Shown: positions 16,568 to 26,916, counted from the stretch's first letter. The stretch: 64,000 bases of DNA from Nonomuraea gerenzanensis (GCF_020215645.1 NZ_CP084058.1:11400501-11464500); one strand, 5' to 3'. Made by a program: numbers and translations. Notes: a model not told the origin generated them from the sequence alone.

Positions 16568-19500
16568 TTGGCCGACCCGAACGTGAAGGTCGGAGCAGGC
16601 TATATTGAGATCTCGCCGAAGCTGAGCGGATTCAATAAGACGCTCACTGCGAAGATCAAGGACGAACTTAGAGAGATCGGCGCGCTGGAGGCGGTCATCC
16701 AGCCGACGCTGGATGAGAACTTCGCGACAAAGCTGAAGACTCTCGTAGAGCGGGAGATCAAGAAGCTTGGCCCGTTCAAGGTCGATGTAGAGGCCAGGCT
16801 CCGAAACACCGCCTCGTTCCAGGACGCGAACGAGCAGCTCCGCGACACGGTAAGAGATACGGCTGACGAGACCTCCAGGTCTACGAAGCGGATCGAAACC
16901 GACTTCGATCGTTCCCTAGCCGGGGCTCGCGAAAGTATCTCGAAACTCGACATCGCCTTGCGGACTGGTCTTCGGGCCTTCAATGACCCTGAGACTGCCC
17001 GTGGCATCGAGACGCTTCGATCACGCCTGCGCGACTTGTCCACTGAGGTGGACACTCTCTCAGCTCGCCAGTCGTCATCTATCCGCGCCGGCCTGCGAGA
17101 GATCGAGTCTATGGCCTCCCGCGTCGAGCGGGCGGTCAAGAGCCCGATGCAGGAGCTCGAGCGCGAGACGACGAAGCTCTTCCGAGAGAGCGATAAGGCG
17201 GTCAAGGACGCGCAGCGTTCCATGGACCAGTACAGCCGTGCTGTCTCTGCTGCGACGAAGATCGTCGCTTCCGCAGAGAAGGAAGTGGATCGCGGCTTCA
17301 AGCGCATGGGCCAGGTCGTCGCTGACGGCCTGAAGTCGGCGACAAGCGCTGTAGCCAAGTCCGGCAAGGATCTGGGCGAGAGGTTCGCTGGAACCTTCGA
17401 GTCGGTCGTATTCGGCATGATCGCCCGAGGCGGCCTGATCGGTGCAGCACTTGCTGTCCTCGGGGCACCGCTACTGGCGGGACTTTCCAACCTGGTTGCG
17501 GGCTTCACGGCGCTGGCGTCCTCGGCGGCGTACGCGGCCGGATCACTCCTGGCCATCCCCGCCGTCCTGGCGGTGATCGCTCAAGGCGCTGGAGTCCTCA
17601 CTGCTGCGTTCTGGGGTGTCGGTGACGCGCTTGACGCGCTGTCGAAGGCCGACGATCAAAGCGCGGCGAACGCTGAGGCGGCGGCCCAAGCGCGCGAAGC
17701 GGCGGCCGAGAGGGTCCGTTCCGCTCAGGAGCGCCTGGCAGACGCACAGCGATCGGCCATGGAAAGGGTTGAGCAGGCTCAAGCCCGGCTGGTCGATGTC
17801 CAGGAGCAGAGCGCTCGTCAGATCGAGTCAGCCCAGGATCGCCTTGCCGATGTTCAGGCCCGACTTGCGGAAGCTGCAGAAGCGGCGGCGAGCCGAGTCG
17901 TCGATGCGCAAGATCGCATTGCTGACGCGCAGGCTCGACTCGTCCAAGTGCAGGAACAGGGCGCACAACGGATAGCCGACGCCCAACGACGCCTTGCCGA
18001 CGTGCAAGCGTCTAGCACGCTTCGCATCGTCAACGCCGAACAGCAGCTCCAGGACTCTCACCGGCGGACCGCTGACGCGCTGGCCGATCTCAACCAGGCC
18101 CGCGAGGAAGCTCGAGAGCGTCTCGAAGACCTCGCTCTTGCAGAGGCGAGCGCCGCCCTGGACGAAGAAGCAGCTCAACTCGCTGTGGAGCGCGCTTCGC
18201 AGCGCCTCACCGAGATCAACCTTGATCCCAAGGCCAGTGACCTTGACCGCAGGGAAGCGGAGCTGGCTTACCGCCAGAGTCTGCAACGGCTTGACGAGAT
18301 CCGGGAGCGCAACGAGGACCTCCGCAGAGAGGTCGAGCAGGCCAACAAGGAGGGCATCGAGGGATCCCAGCGGGTCACCGATGCGAAGGAACGCCTCAAG
18401 GACGCGCAAGACGCCGAGATCGAGGCCGAGAAGGAACTCGCCCGTGTCCGCCAGGAAGCGGCTGACGAGGTCCTCCGCTCCGAACAGGATCTTGCACAGA
18501 GCCGTCGGGACGCAGCTCGGGAATACGAAGAGGCGCAGACAGGCCTTGCCCGCGCTGAGCGCGATCTAACCGAGGCCCGACTTGACGGCGCCCGACAGGT
18601 GGAGAGCGCTCAGAAAGCCATAGCCGACGCGGAACGCGATCTCGCTCGCGCTCGTCAGGACGGCACTCGAGACATCGCTGAGGCCGAGGCGGCCATCGCC
18701 CAGGCCCGTGTGGACGGGGCTCGCCAGATTGAACGAGCAGAGTCCGATGTCTCATCGGCCCTCAGGGCGCAGGCCGATGCTCTTGCCACCACATCGACTC
18801 AGGCGCGCAATGCCGAGATCGCTCTGTCGAAGCTGTCGCCGGCAGGGCGCGAATTCGTGCTCTTCCTGAACAACGAACTGATCCCGCGGGTCCTCGCATC
18901 GCAGCAATCGATCCAAGGGGCCTTTCTTCCTCCCATCCAGGAGGCGCTCACCAATTCGACCCCGCTACTTCAGGTCCTGCAGTCTGGCCTGACTGAGACC
19001 GGCTCAATTCTGGGCGGACTCATCGGCGGATTCATCGAATTCACCAACACTCCTTTCTTCACAGGCAGGGTTGAGAGCATCCTCGCCACCAACAACGACT
19101 TGTTCCGAGACATGGACGGCGTCGTTGAAGACCTGGCGAGCGGACTCCTCATCCTCGTCGATTCGGCAGACCCATTCCTAAGATGGATCGTCGATGTCGT
19201 CAAGGAGTTCGCTAATTGGTTCGCCGAGACCATGAAGCAGAAGGAAGCATCAGGAGAGCTCAACGAGTTCTGGGCCGACGTGCAGAGAACCCTCGATCTC
19301 CTCCTGCAAATCGTCGTCAACCTCGGCGGCGGCTTCGCGAATATCTTCCTTACCGGCAAGGAAGACGGCGACGACCTCCTCACCACCATTCGAGACCTGT
19401 CTAAGGATTTCAAGGACTGGACGTCCAGCACTGAAGGAAAGAACCAGCTCAAGGAGTGGTTCGAGAACGGCAAGAAGGCCGTCAACGAGGTCATCCTTCT

Positions 19501-20812
19501 CGTCCGGGACGTATCGAAGGAGTTCTTCGAACTCGGCAGAGACACAGACCTCTCCGGCCTCATCAAGGACATCCGCGAGGACTTCATTCCCGCCGTATCC
19601 ACTCTCGCCAAGACACTATCCGGCGAAGAGGGGGGTGGACTTGGATTCGTACTCGGCCTGATCAACGCTGCACTCGATCTCATCAACGTCAACATTGGCG
19701 CGGTGCGCCTGGCCTTCGGGCTACTGACTTTCGACTCAGAGACCGTCAGCGGCGCGCTTGAAACCATTCTTGGATCTGCGGAACATCTAGCACGGACAGT
19801 CGCTCAGCTATTCGGCTTTGACTTACCTCTCAGCGCCGAAGACGGCAAGAAGGCCATCAATCAAATGGCCACCGATATCGGCAAGTGGTGGGGCGATATC
19901 GGAACCGACATCGGCGACTGGTTCGACGATCTCGGTACGGACATCTCCGACTTTTTCAGCGGGGCAAACGAGACCAGCTCTTCCGAAACCAAAATTATGG
20001 CCCAATCCGTCGGAGGCAACTTCGACGAGATGGACAAGGCCATCAAGGAAAAGCTCGAACCACTGAAGACCTGGATCCCTGAGAAGTGGGACGAGATCAC
20101 CACGAGTGTCTCCACCACCGTCACCGGCTGGAAGAACGACCTGTCGAGATGGTTTACCGGAATTCGCGATGACGTGGACAAAAAGTGGACCGAACTCACA
20201 GGCGGAATCGCTAAGGGAGCCGAAAACGCCTGGCTCGGCATAGTCCGCTGGTGGAACGACCTGCCAACGTGGGCGCAGAACAAGTTCCAGGAAATCCGCT
20301 CCAGAATCGACGAAAAGATCAGCCGATTCTTCGAAATTGGCGAAAACATCGTCGAAGGATTTAAGACCGGCGTCCGCAACAAGTGGGACGAATTCGTCCA
20401 GCTCATTTCCGGCGGCATCGACAACATCGTCAAGTGGGTGGAGGAAAGACTCGGCATCAACTCCCCATCCAAGGTGTTCAGCGGCATCGGTTCAAGCATC
20501 GGTGAAGGCCTGATCGTAGGAATCGAAGCCCAGCAAAACAGTGTACGCAATGCCGTATCGAGCCTGGCTACCACTGTGACTGATACGTGGGGCAACCCCC
20601 AGCTCGGTGTCGGTATCAAGGCCGGCGCCATCCCTATTCAGTCGAGTCCGACGGTGAACACTGCCGCGCTTACCAACCGGCAAACGGCTGGCGGAGAGCT
20701 CGATCAGCCGGTGTCGCGCGTCTATCAAGTCACGCTGAATGCTGCCCCCACGGTTCCCACGGAACAGCAGTTGGTTTCCACCCTGTCGTACGTAGATGCC
20801 CTCTACTCATAA
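16568..20812 (+). CDS. Tape measure protein
   Basis: At 1414 residues this is the longest gene in the window. The N-terminal 270 residues are helical; hydrophobic segments lie at about residues 283-347; a very long coiled coil follows at about 364-744, built of near-repeats such as RLADAQ, RLVDVQEQ and RIADAQ; more amphipathic helices form the C-terminal half. This is the typical plan of siphovirus tape measures, which set tail length and enter the cell during DNA ejection. The start is TTG (MADPNVKVGAGYIEISPKL). Confidence 0.93.
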   Translation: MADPNVKVGAGYIEISPKLSGFNKTLTAKIKDELREIGALEAVIQPTLDENFATKLKTLVEREIKKLGPFKVDVEARLRNTASFQDANEQLRDTVRDTADETSRSTKRIETDFDRSLAGARESISKLDIALRTGLRAFNDPETARGIETLRSRLRDLSTEVDTLSARQSSSIRAGLREIESMASRVERAVKSPMQELERETTKLFRESDKAVKDAQRSMDQYSRAVSAATKIVASAEKEVDRGFKRMGQVVADGLKSATSAVAKSGKDLGERFAGTFESVVFGMIARGGLIGAALAVLGAPLLAGLSNLVAGFTALASSAAYAAGSLLAIPAVLAVIAQGAGVLTAAFWGVGDALDALSKADDQSAANAEAAAQAREAAAERVRSAQERLADAQRSAMERVEQAQARLVDVQEQSARQIESAQDRLADVQARLAEAAEAAASRVVDAQDRIADAQARLVQVQEQGAQRIADAQRRLADVQASSTLRIVNAEQQLQDSHRRTADALADLNQAREEARERLEDLALAEASAALDEEAAQLAVERASQRLTEINLDPKASDLDRREAELAYRQSLQRLDEIRERNEDLRREVEQANKEGIEGSQRVTDAKERLKDAQDAEIEAEKELARVRQEAADEVLRSEQDLAQSRRDAAREYEEAQTGLARAERDLTEARLDGARQVESAQKAIADAERDLARARQDGTRDIAEAEAAIAQARVDGARQIERAESDVSSALRAQADALATTSTQARNAEIALSKLSPAGREFVLFLNNELIPRVLASQQSIQGAFLPPIQEALTNSTPLLQVLQSGLTETGSILGGLIGGFIEFTNTPFFTGRVESILATNNDLFRDMDGVVEDLASGLLILVDSADPFLRWIVDVVKEFANWFAETMKQKEASGELNEFWADVQRTLDLLLQIVVNLGGGFANIFLTGKEDGDDLLTTIRDLSKDFKDWTSSTEGKNQLKEWFENGKKAVNEVILLVRDVSKEFFELGRDTDLSGLIKDIREDFIPAVSTLAKTLSGEEGGGLGFVLGLINAALDLINVNIGAVRLAFGLLTFDSETVSGALETILGSAEHLARTVAQLFGFDLPLSAEDGKKAINQMATDIGKWWGDIGTDIGDWFDDLGTDISDFFSGANETSSSETKIMAQSVGGNFDEMDKAIKEKLEPLKTWIPEKWDEITTSVSTTVTGWKNDLSRWFTGIRDDVDKKWTELTGGIAKGAENAWLGIVRWWNDLPTWAQNKFQEIRSRIDEKISRFFEIGENIVEGFKTGVRNKWDEFVQLISGGIDNIVKWVEERLGINSPSKVFSGIGSSIGEGLIVGIEAQQNSVRNAVSSLATTVTDTWGNPQLGVGIKAGAIPIQSSPTVNTAALTNRQTAGGELDQPVSRVYQVTLNAAPTVPTEQQLVSTLSYVDALYS

Positions 20813-20824
20813 GGCGGTCACTGT

Positions 20825-21745
20825 TTGTCGCTGACAACTATTGAATGGGTTCCCCCGGCTGGGCATGACAGCTCATCCGGGGTGCGCCCCGTCTACAACC
20901 TCACCTCTGGTGAACATGGCGTTCTGGTAATGCCGGGAATGAAGGGCTTCGACGCACCCCCGTTCCTCCTCCACTACGACGAGATGCCCGCACTTGACGG
21001 CGCTAACCTCCGGCACGTCCGCGCTCAGGCACGTGAACTCTTTCTTCCTTTGTTTCTCTCAGCGACGGATCGGACGACACTCCTGAATCTCAAGAGGCGT
21101 CTCCTATCGTCTTTCAATCCCTCATACGGGGCTGGCCAGATCAGAGTCACTGAGCAGGACGGCTCCTCCCGGTGGATCGAGGTCTACTACGCCTCCGGCG
21201 CGGAGGGCGATGAAGGCAAGAGTCAGGCCGGCGTGTACTGGTGCAAGTACGGTCTCGTGCTGAGAGCTTTCGACCCCTTTTTCTACGCGGGATCTAGCCA
21301 GGTAGTCGAGTTCACGCCAGGCGCGTTGTCACTCAAGAAGTTCTTCAGTGAGCCGTTCCTCGGCCTGCACCTGAACAGCAGCGCGAACATCAACGGCACG
21401 TCCGAGGTGACCATTACCGGAGATGTGGACACCTGGCCGGTATGGCATGTGCAGGGACCTGGCAACAACCTGACGTTCAAGCGCTCGGTCTCGACTGGCC
21501 CAGACCTCACGTTCAGCCTAGGCATCAGTCTCGGACCCACCGACGCGGTGGTCATCGACACACGCCCTGGTCGCAAGTCAGTGCGCCACAAGACGACCGG
21601 TGAGAGCTTCTGGAGCCGTCTCGGCCCCAATCCACAGCTGTGGCCCATCGCTCCGGGCCGCAACCAGGTGACGATCACGATGTCCGATGTGGGCGCAGAG
21701 ACCTCCGTCGTCATGCTCTACCAGCCGAGGTACATCAGTGCCTAA
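20825..21745 (+). CDS. Distal tail protein (Dit-like)
   Basis: The 306-residue protein directly follows the tape measure gene, where the distal tail protein is encoded. The N-terminal part (HYDEMPALDGANLRHVRAQA) and the segment YWCKYGLVLRAFDPFFY resemble actinophage minor tail proteins of this position. It should form the hub ring at the tail tip. The start is TTG after an AAGGCGGT site. Confidence 0.75.
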   Translation: MSLTTIEWVPPAGHDSSSGVRPVYNLTSGEHGVLVMPGMKGFDAPPFLLHYDEMPALDGANLRHVRAQARELFLPLFLSATDRTTLLNLKRRLLSSFNPSYGAGQIRVTEQDGSSRWIEVYYASGAEGDEGKSQAGVYWCKYGLVLRAFDPFFYAGSSQVVEFTPGALSLKKFFSEPFLGLHLNSSANINGTSEVTITGDVDTWPVWHVQGPGNNLTFKRSVSTGPDLTFSLGISLGPTDAVVIDTRPGRKSVRHKTTGESFWSRLGPNPQLWPIAPGRNQVTITMSDVGAETSVVMLYQPRYISA

Positions 21746-23003
21746 GTTCCTTGTAGAGACACGCGACAGAGATCTCAAGCGCACTGGCGTCATCGAGCGG
21801 TACACGCTCCTCGACGTCATCCCGCGCTGGTGTGACGTTGGCTCCTGGTCGATCACCGTTCCGTACGGTTCCTCGGAAGCAGACCTGCTTGAACCCGGCC
21901 GCGGAGTAGTCATCTGGGTCGACGGCCATGACGAGCCAGTGTTGTCCGGGCCTGTGACACGAATCAAGCACGAGTGGTCCGACACGGAGCCCGGCGGCGG
22001 TGTTGTCACCTTCTCAGGCTCCAGCGACGAGCTGGCCCTGTGGAAGCGAGTCACCTACCCGCAGCCCGCCCTGTCGATCGCGAGCCAGACCATCGACACC
22101 TACAGGGGCTCAGGCCTCGCCGGTCCTGCCATAGCAAGTCTCGTTGACTTGAACGCTGGCCCCGGTGCCCGCGCTAGTCGACGCATACCAGGCCTCGAGG
22201 TCGTCCCCTCACTCCTCGGAACCCCCATCCAGTTCACCAGCAGGTTCGACGTGCTCGGCGAGAAGGTCCGCGAGCTGGCGACCTCTCAAGGTCTCGGGTT
22301 CAGAGTGGTGCAGACGAGCGCGGCCACATTGGCCTTCGAGATCTATCGCCCCAGGGACCGCGCGGGAAGCGTGGTGTTCTCTCACGTTCTGGGCAACCTT
22401 CAGGACTTCTCCTATGTGTTGCAGGCACCCGAGGCGAACCGATTCTTCCTTGCCGCCCAGGGCGAGGGGCGTCTGCGCTACATCCTTCCGTACATCGAGA
22501 ACAGTCTCGAAGTCCCTGGCGTGAGCGCTGACCCCTACGAGATCATCGACAACCCCACACCGCCGGCTACTCCGTGGCTCCGCTACTGGGCAGAACGGTT
22601 CGTCGACCGACGAGACATTCCACTGGCCTACAACGCCAGCCGACAGGTCATCAACGCCGAGGCTGGCACACCTGCTACGGACGACGAACTCAAGGCGATG
22701 CAGACGGCCGCGGACGAAGAGTCTGTGGACTTCGCCGAGGCAGGGTCACTGTCTATCACTCCGATCCACACCCCCGAGCTCTTGTTTGGGCGGGATTACT
22801 TCCTTGGCGACCGAATCTCTATTGAGATCAACGGCCAGTATCTGACTGACGTTCTGCGCGAAGTCCGATTGACCGACTCTCACACTGGCGGCCCAGTCAT
22901 TAGGCCTGTCGTCGGTTCTGATGGCGCTACTGAGACGCCTTTGCTCTATAGGCAGGTCCGCAAGTTGTGGGCTTCGCTCCGCAAGCTTGAAGCTCGACGC
23001 TGA
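21738..23003 (+). CDS. Minor tail protein (ReqiPepy6 gp37-like)
   Basis: This 421-residue protein begins with GTG at 21738, overlapping the previous stop by eight bases. Its N-terminus (VETRDRDLKRTGVIERYTLL, then WCDVGSWSITVP) matches the Gp37-like tail family of actinophages, the tail-tip component that follows Dit. The C-terminal part has a Tyr- and Asp-rich region as in tail-associated lysin scaffolds. Confidence 0.8.
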   Translation: MPKFLVETRDRDLKRTGVIERYTLLDVIPRWCDVGSWSITVPYGSSEADLLEPGRGVVIWVDGHDEPVLSGPVTRIKHEWSDTEPGGGVVTFSGSSDELALWKRVTYPQPALSIASQTIDTYRGSGLAGPAIASLVDLNAGPGARASRRIPGLEVVPSLLGTPIQFTSRFDVLGEKVRELATSQGLGFRVVQTSAATLAFEIYRPRDRAGSVVFSHVLGNLQDFSYVLQAPEANRFFLAAQGEGRLRYILPYIENSLEVPGVSADPYEIIDNPTPPATPWLRYWAERFVDRRDIPLAYNASRQVINAEAGTPATDDELKAMQTAADEESVDFAEAGSLSITPIHTPELLFGRDYFLGDRISIEINGQYLTDVLREVRLTDSHTGGPVIRPVVGSDGATETPLLYRQVRKLWASLRKLEARR

Positions 23004-23013
23004 AAGGGTTTTC

Positions 23014-24093
23014 TTGACAGAGACTAGTTTCCCGCATGATGCGGGGCCGGGCAGCATCATCACTGAAGGCCAGTGGTCGCGGATGGCCGATGGTTGGCAA
23101 GACGATGGTGTAGATGCCGCTGATCACCGCAGCAGCGACCTCAAGGTCACCTCCAACAGTGAGCCCCTCACCCTGCGAGTCGCACCAGGCCGAGCACACG
23201 TTGCTGGCTTCTTCTACGAGCTCAACACCGACACGCCGGTGACGATCGAGCCGAACACTACGGCGAATCCTCGAATCGACCTCGTGGCGTTGCGAGTTAA
23301 TCGTGATAGCAATGCCGTAAATCTCGTAGTTCGGCAGGGCACTCCTGCGGTTACTCCGGCAGCCCCGCCCCTGGATACATCCTGGGAGTCACGGGAGGTG
23401 CCTTTGGCGCATGTGACAATCAGGGCTAACTCGGCTTCCGTCATTCCTGCGGATGTTGAGGATGTGCGCAACTTCGCCGGTAAGCGAGTGGTGGTTTGCA
23501 CGGCGAAGACTCGCCCGGAGGCACCCGGTTTTGGCCAGATCATCTATGAGAAGGACACCAAGCGGGCACTTATTTTTACGGAGCGATACAGCTCGACTAG
23601 CTGGCAGCCAATCCTCTACTCGCCCCCTGAGAATTACGCCCTTCCGATGATGGGCAAGCGCACGTCGTCGCTGTCAACGCAGACCATCACCACACCTGCC
23701 GCTGGGTCATGGTACACCGCCAACGTGGGCTTTACGTCGAACTGGTCTGACACCTATTTCGACAACGGCCTGTCGATCTTCTCCAACAGTCAGGGCACGA
23801 CAGGACTCAACTTCATCAATAAGGGCGTGGCGCATATCTCGGCCTACTGCTGGTTTATTACCTCCAGTGCGGCACCTACCCAGGCAAGGTTGATCAACGC
23901 GCAAACATCGGAAGTGCTCGCTGAGGCCATGAACGCCAGCGGCACGACTCACAAGTTCAACCTCAGCGCCTTTGCCCGGGTAGACGGAGAAGTCACGGTG
24001 CGTATGGAAGTTGGCGTGGTATCGGGAACCGTCTCCACCATCACAGTCAACAGTGCGCGCATGGCTGCAGCCGCGATCGTCAGCGGGCGGTAA
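23014..24093 (+). CDS. Minor tail / receptor-binding protein
   Basis: The 359-residue protein starts with TTG after an AAAGGG site. Residues 1-150 resemble the conserved upper-baseplate module (FFYELNTDTPVTIEPNTTAN, then PRIDLVALRVNR). The rest is Ser/Thr-rich beta structure that could form a trimeric fibre. The modular layout suggests a receptor-binding role, which is inferred. Confidence 0.7.
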   Translation: MTETSFPHDAGPGSIITEGQWSRMADGWQDDGVDAADHRSSDLKVTSNSEPLTLRVAPGRAHVAGFFYELNTDTPVTIEPNTTANPRIDLVALRVNRDSNAVNLVVRQGTPAVTPAAPPLDTSWESREVPLAHVTIRANSASVIPADVEDVRNFAGKRVVVCTAKTRPEAPGFGQIIYEKDTKRALIFTERYSSTSWQPILYSPPENYALPMMGKRTSSLSTQTITTPAAGSWYTANVGFTSNWSDTYFDNGLSIFSNSQGTTGLNFINKGVAHISAYCWFITSSAAPTQARLINAQTSEVLAEAMNASGTTHKFNLSAFARVDGEVTVRMEVGVVSGTVSTITVNSARMAAAAIVSGR

Positions 24094-24096
24094 TAC

Positions 24097-24318
24097 ATGA
24101 GCGATGAAGGCGGATTCGTCGTCACCATCCGCGATGTATACGAAGAGATGAGGGAACTCACGAGCGAAGTGAGAACCCTGACTAGCGAACTCAAGGAATC
24201 ACGCAGGACAGACGACGATCACGAAAAGCGTCTGCGCGTACTCGAGCGATGGATGTGGGGACTTCCCGTGTCCATCCTCACAGCCATCGCGGCCGTTGTG
24301 ACCGCGTTCGTTCGCTAG
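24097..24318 (+). CDS. Small protein with coiled coil and C-terminal membrane helix
   Basis: The 73-residue product has a charged coiled coil (EEMRELTSEVRTLTSELKES) followed by one membrane segment (WGLPVSILTAIAAVVTAFV). It lies just before the endolysin gene and has the plan of small holin-like or lysis-associated proteins of siphoviruses. Function is inferred. Confidence 0.65.
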   Translation: MSDEGGFVVTIRDVYEEMRELTSEVRTLTSELKESRRTDDDHEKRLRVLERWMWGLPVSILTAIAAVVTAFVR

Positions 24319-24344
24319 GAGGATCAGCGAAAGGGGAATCAGTA

Positions 24345-25073
24345 TTGTTACGAGCTTCCGACGTTATTAAGGAAGCGAAGAGGTACGAGGGTACCCGAGA
24401 GAAGGCCACCAATAAGACGGACTTCGGCCGCGAATGGGGCTGGAACGGCGTCGCCTGGTGCATGATCTATCTAAACATCATGTTCAAGCGGGCGTACGAC
24501 AGAGCCGGAAGCCCCGAACCAAAGGCCCACGCCGCCGAGCTGGTTCCGTGGACAGCGAGTTGCTACAACGCCGTCCAGTGGTTCAAGAAGCGCAACCAGT
24601 GGTCCCAGACCCCTAAGAAGGGGTCGCTCGTCTTCTTCGGACCAAACGGGTCCACCCACGTCGAGCTCGTCATAGAAGTGCATGACACCTATCTGAAGAC
24701 GATCGGCGGCAACACCGGCGGCACCTACGGCGGGAAGTACCACGATGGGGACGGCGTCTACATCAAAACGCTTCCTCGCAACAGCACCAGGATTTACGGC
24801 TACGGCCACCCGAAGTACGCCTCTGAGGTGAATCCGGTGACCGGCCCTATCTACGATGCGCCCTCCTACCCCGGCAAGTTGCTGCGGCTCGGCTCCAAGT
24901 CCCGCTTCCTCACGAAGTGGCAGAGGCAGATGAAGGCCCGCGGCTGGTCGATCCAAGTGGACGGCATCTTCGGTCCCGAGACCTTGGGCGTGGTGAAGCG
25001 CCTCCAGGAGAAGGCCGGCCTCGCGGTGGACGGAGTCATCGGCCCTAAGACCTGGGCAGCGGCCTGGGCCTAG
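24345..25073 (+). CDS. Endolysin (CHAP amidase/peptidase plus peptidoglycan-binding domain)
   Basis: The 242-residue protein has an N-terminal CHAP domain with the catalytic Cys in VAWCMIYL (about residue 38) and His in STHVELVIEV (about residue 104). A C-terminal peptidoglycan-binding domain repeats the usual DGIFGPETLGVVKRLQ and DGVIGPKTW motifs at about residues 200-240. It cleaves host peptidoglycan for lysis. I chose TTG at 24345, eight bases after AAGGGG. Confidence 0.92.
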   Translation: MLRASDVIKEAKRYEGTREKATNKTDFGREWGWNGVAWCMIYLNIMFKRAYDRAGSPEPKAHAAELVPWTASCYNAVQWFKKRNQWSQTPKKGSLVFFGPNGSTHVELVIEVHDTYLKTIGGNTGGTYGGKYHDGDGVYIKTLPRNSTRIYGYGHPKYASEVNPVTGPIYDAPSYPGKLLRLGSKSRFLTKWQRQMKARGWSIQVDGIFGPETLGVVKRLQEKAGLAVDGVIGPKTWAAAWA

Positions 25074-25100
25074 ATACTTACTTTCCTAGTTAGAGGTTGC

Positions 25101-25499
25101 ATGGCAGTAATAGGCACAAGAACGTACCGCTTCACGGTCGAGATCTACCGTGACGGGACTCGAGGCTCTGCGGCGGACACAGAGACACACGTGTGGGATG
25201 TAGAGACCGAAGACCCGCCCTCTGCGCACAAGAAGATCTACGGCCGTGCGGCGGAGACTGTGCGGCCACTACTCGACGACTACCGTGTGCTGTCCTTCGA
25301 GCTGGTCGTTCCGAAGGATCCGACGCACTTCCATGTGGACGTGCACACCGGTGAGACACCAGCGTCCGTTGTCGGTTGGGGCACGGCCTGGGCGAAGCTG
25401 CGCGATGCAGTAGAGGACGTTGCGGGATCGCTCGGAGCCCGGACGACCGGTAGCCGCGTCGCGATGGTCACCTGTGAGGACACAGCTTGCTGGACCTAG
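25101..25499 (+). CDS. Hypothetical protein (132 aa)
   Basis: A mixed alpha/beta protein with ATG start (MAVIGTRTYRFTVEIYRDG). No family is recognised. It lies between the endolysin and a tail-tip-like gene and overlaps the next start by 13 bases, so it is part of the same operon. Confidence 0.65.
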   Translation: MAVIGTRTYRFTVEIYRDGTRGSAADTETHVWDVETEDPPSAHKKIYGRAAETVRPLLDDYRVLSFELVVPKDPTHFHVDVHTGETPASVVGWGTAWAKLRDAVEDVAGSLGARTTGSRVAMVTCEDTACWT

Positions 25500-26080
25500 A
25501 CCTTGACGAGCTGTACGCCCTCCTGGGCCCGCACATCGCGGCGGGCGACGTGTGGTTTCCAGCCTCGCAGTCGTACTCACTACAGATTCCCGAAGGGCCG
25601 GTGGGCGTCTGGCAGGCAGTAGCTGGCCTACCGGCTTTCCCTGTCTCAGCCGCGAACGGTGACTATGTCGAGCTGTCACTGTCGTTCGACTGGTCGACTG
25701 GCGGCAACACCTCGTTCAACATGGCCGTGGCCGTGGTCGACGCCAACAAACGAATCATCAGGTTCGTACACTCAGCGGCCGACTTGCAGGGCGGCATGAA
25801 GCCGCTCCCGTACATGGATCCGAGCCTGCAGAACATGGCCGCCTCAACGCCGCGCGTCTGGCCGTACCTGGTCCAGGAATCGGACGTGGCCGATGACGGC
25901 CTGCTGCGTCTCGCACTCGTGTCCGTGGACCGTGCGCCACGCGCTGTGGGCGCTACGCCTCCGACCATCTGGGGCTATGACGGCTCCTGGCCGATGCGGT
26001 GGCGACTGACAAATTATCGCCGCGCTGCTTCATTCACCAACCATGATCGTTTCGGACTCAGAATCGAGGACCACTCATGA
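25487..26080 (+). CDS. Hypothetical protein, possibly virion-associated
   Basis: The 197-residue protein begins with TTG (MLDLDLDELYALLGP) overlapping the previous gene. The central and C-terminal parts are aromatic-rich beta structure (YVELSLSFDWSTGGNTSFNM), as in carbohydrate-binding or tail-spike accessory domains. No family is recognised. The next start overlaps its stop (ATGA). Confidence 0.65.
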   Translation: MLDLDLDELYALLGPHIAAGDVWFPASQSYSLQIPEGPVGVWQAVAGLPAFPVSAANGDYVELSLSFDWSTGGNTSFNMAVAVVDANKRIIRFVHSAADLQGGMKPLPYMDPSLQNMAASTPRVWPYLVQESDVADDGLLRLALVSVDRAPRAVGATPPTIWGYDGSWPMRWRLTNYRRAASFTNHDRFGLRIEDHS

Positions 26081-26361
26081 CCACTTACTTTGATCCCATC
26101 CCGGACGAGCCGACCGGCGTGACGCCGGAGGCCGAAGCCAAGAGGCAGGTCAAGTCCGACGCCAGGGCGCGGTCCCTGCGCACCTTGGGGCAGGGCGCCA
26201 TCGTGGCTGTGCTCCTGGCGGTGGCCGGCGTGACCACTACGGCCCTGACTGACGGCTCGCTACCTGACTGGGCTGGCTATGGCGCGCTTGTCTTGCAGGC
26301 CGGTGGCGCTGCCCTGGCAAGTTATGTGCACCGCATGCTCAACGGGGACGATTCCATCTAG
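26077..26361 (+). CDS. Holin-like membrane protein
   Basis: The 94-residue product has a charged N-terminus and two membrane segments (GAIVAVLLAVAGVTTTAL and WAGYGALVLQAGGAALASYV) with a short polar loop. Small proteins of this plan beside the endolysin act as holins that open the membrane at lysis time. Its start overlaps the previous stop by four bases. Confidence 0.7.
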   Translation: MTTYFDPIPDEPTGVTPEAEAKRQVKSDARARSLRTLGQGAIVAVLLAVAGVTTTALTDGSLPDWAGYGALVLQAGGAALASYVHRMLNGDDSI

Positions 26362-26412
26362 TCTTTCGTTACCTAGACGAGTCCTACAAGGCAAACGCTG
26401 CGAGGTCACACG

Positions 26413-26916
26413 ATGGCGGAGTCTCCGCGCAGGCTCACAACGGTGATCGCTGAATGGACCCAGATCCTGGGTCTGCCGCTCATGATCCTTGGGTTGGTGC
26501 TTACAGCGATTGGCATCTCGATAGCCCAGGAAGGCCTGGAGATTGACAAAGCCACCGCATACCGCCCTGCAACAACGGCGTCGTCCGCCGCTACAGCCTC
26601 GCCAGCGATGACTGGCAGCCCGATACCCGCAGACACACCAAGTGCTGAAGTCACCCCAAAGGCGTATCCATCAGTAAGTACCGAGAAGCCGGGAACCCAT
26701 TCGCCTGACCCATGGGATGCTTTTATTAGAGCAAACCCTCACGGAAATCCCGTGACGGATGATTGGGGGGAAAAAACCCCTGAAGAACAACGGGAGATTG
26801 CTAACGCGTCACTCCTTATCGGAGGCGGAACGTTGGCGGCAGTCGGGCTGATCGCATTTTTCACATCTGGCATGTCTTTTATAGTCAGGGCGCGAGGAAA
26901 TCACCGCCGTCCATGA
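26413..26916 (+). CDS. Membrane protein with Ser/Thr/Pro-rich linker
   Basis: The 167-residue protein has one membrane segment near residues 15-38 (GLPLMILGLVLTAIGISIA), a polar Ser/Thr/Pro-rich middle and a second segment near residues 137-158. It is the last gene of the rightward late operon and lies in front of a strong terminator. It could be a second lysis or superinfection protein; no family is recognised. Confidence 0.65.
   Translation: MAESPRRLTTVIAEWTQILGLPLMILGLVLTAIGISIAQEGLEIDKATAYRPATTASSAATASPAMTGSPIPADTPSAEVTPKAYPSVSTEKPGTHSPDPWDAFIRANPHGNPVTDDWGEKTPEEQREIANASLLIGGGTLAAVGLIAFFTSGMSFIVRARGNHRRP

Noticed and set aside
17660..18800. Repetitive DNA within the tape measure gene
   Set aside because: The repeats reflect coiled-coil heptads (RLADAQ-type) in the protein and drift in sequence; they are not a mobile or regulatory repeat.
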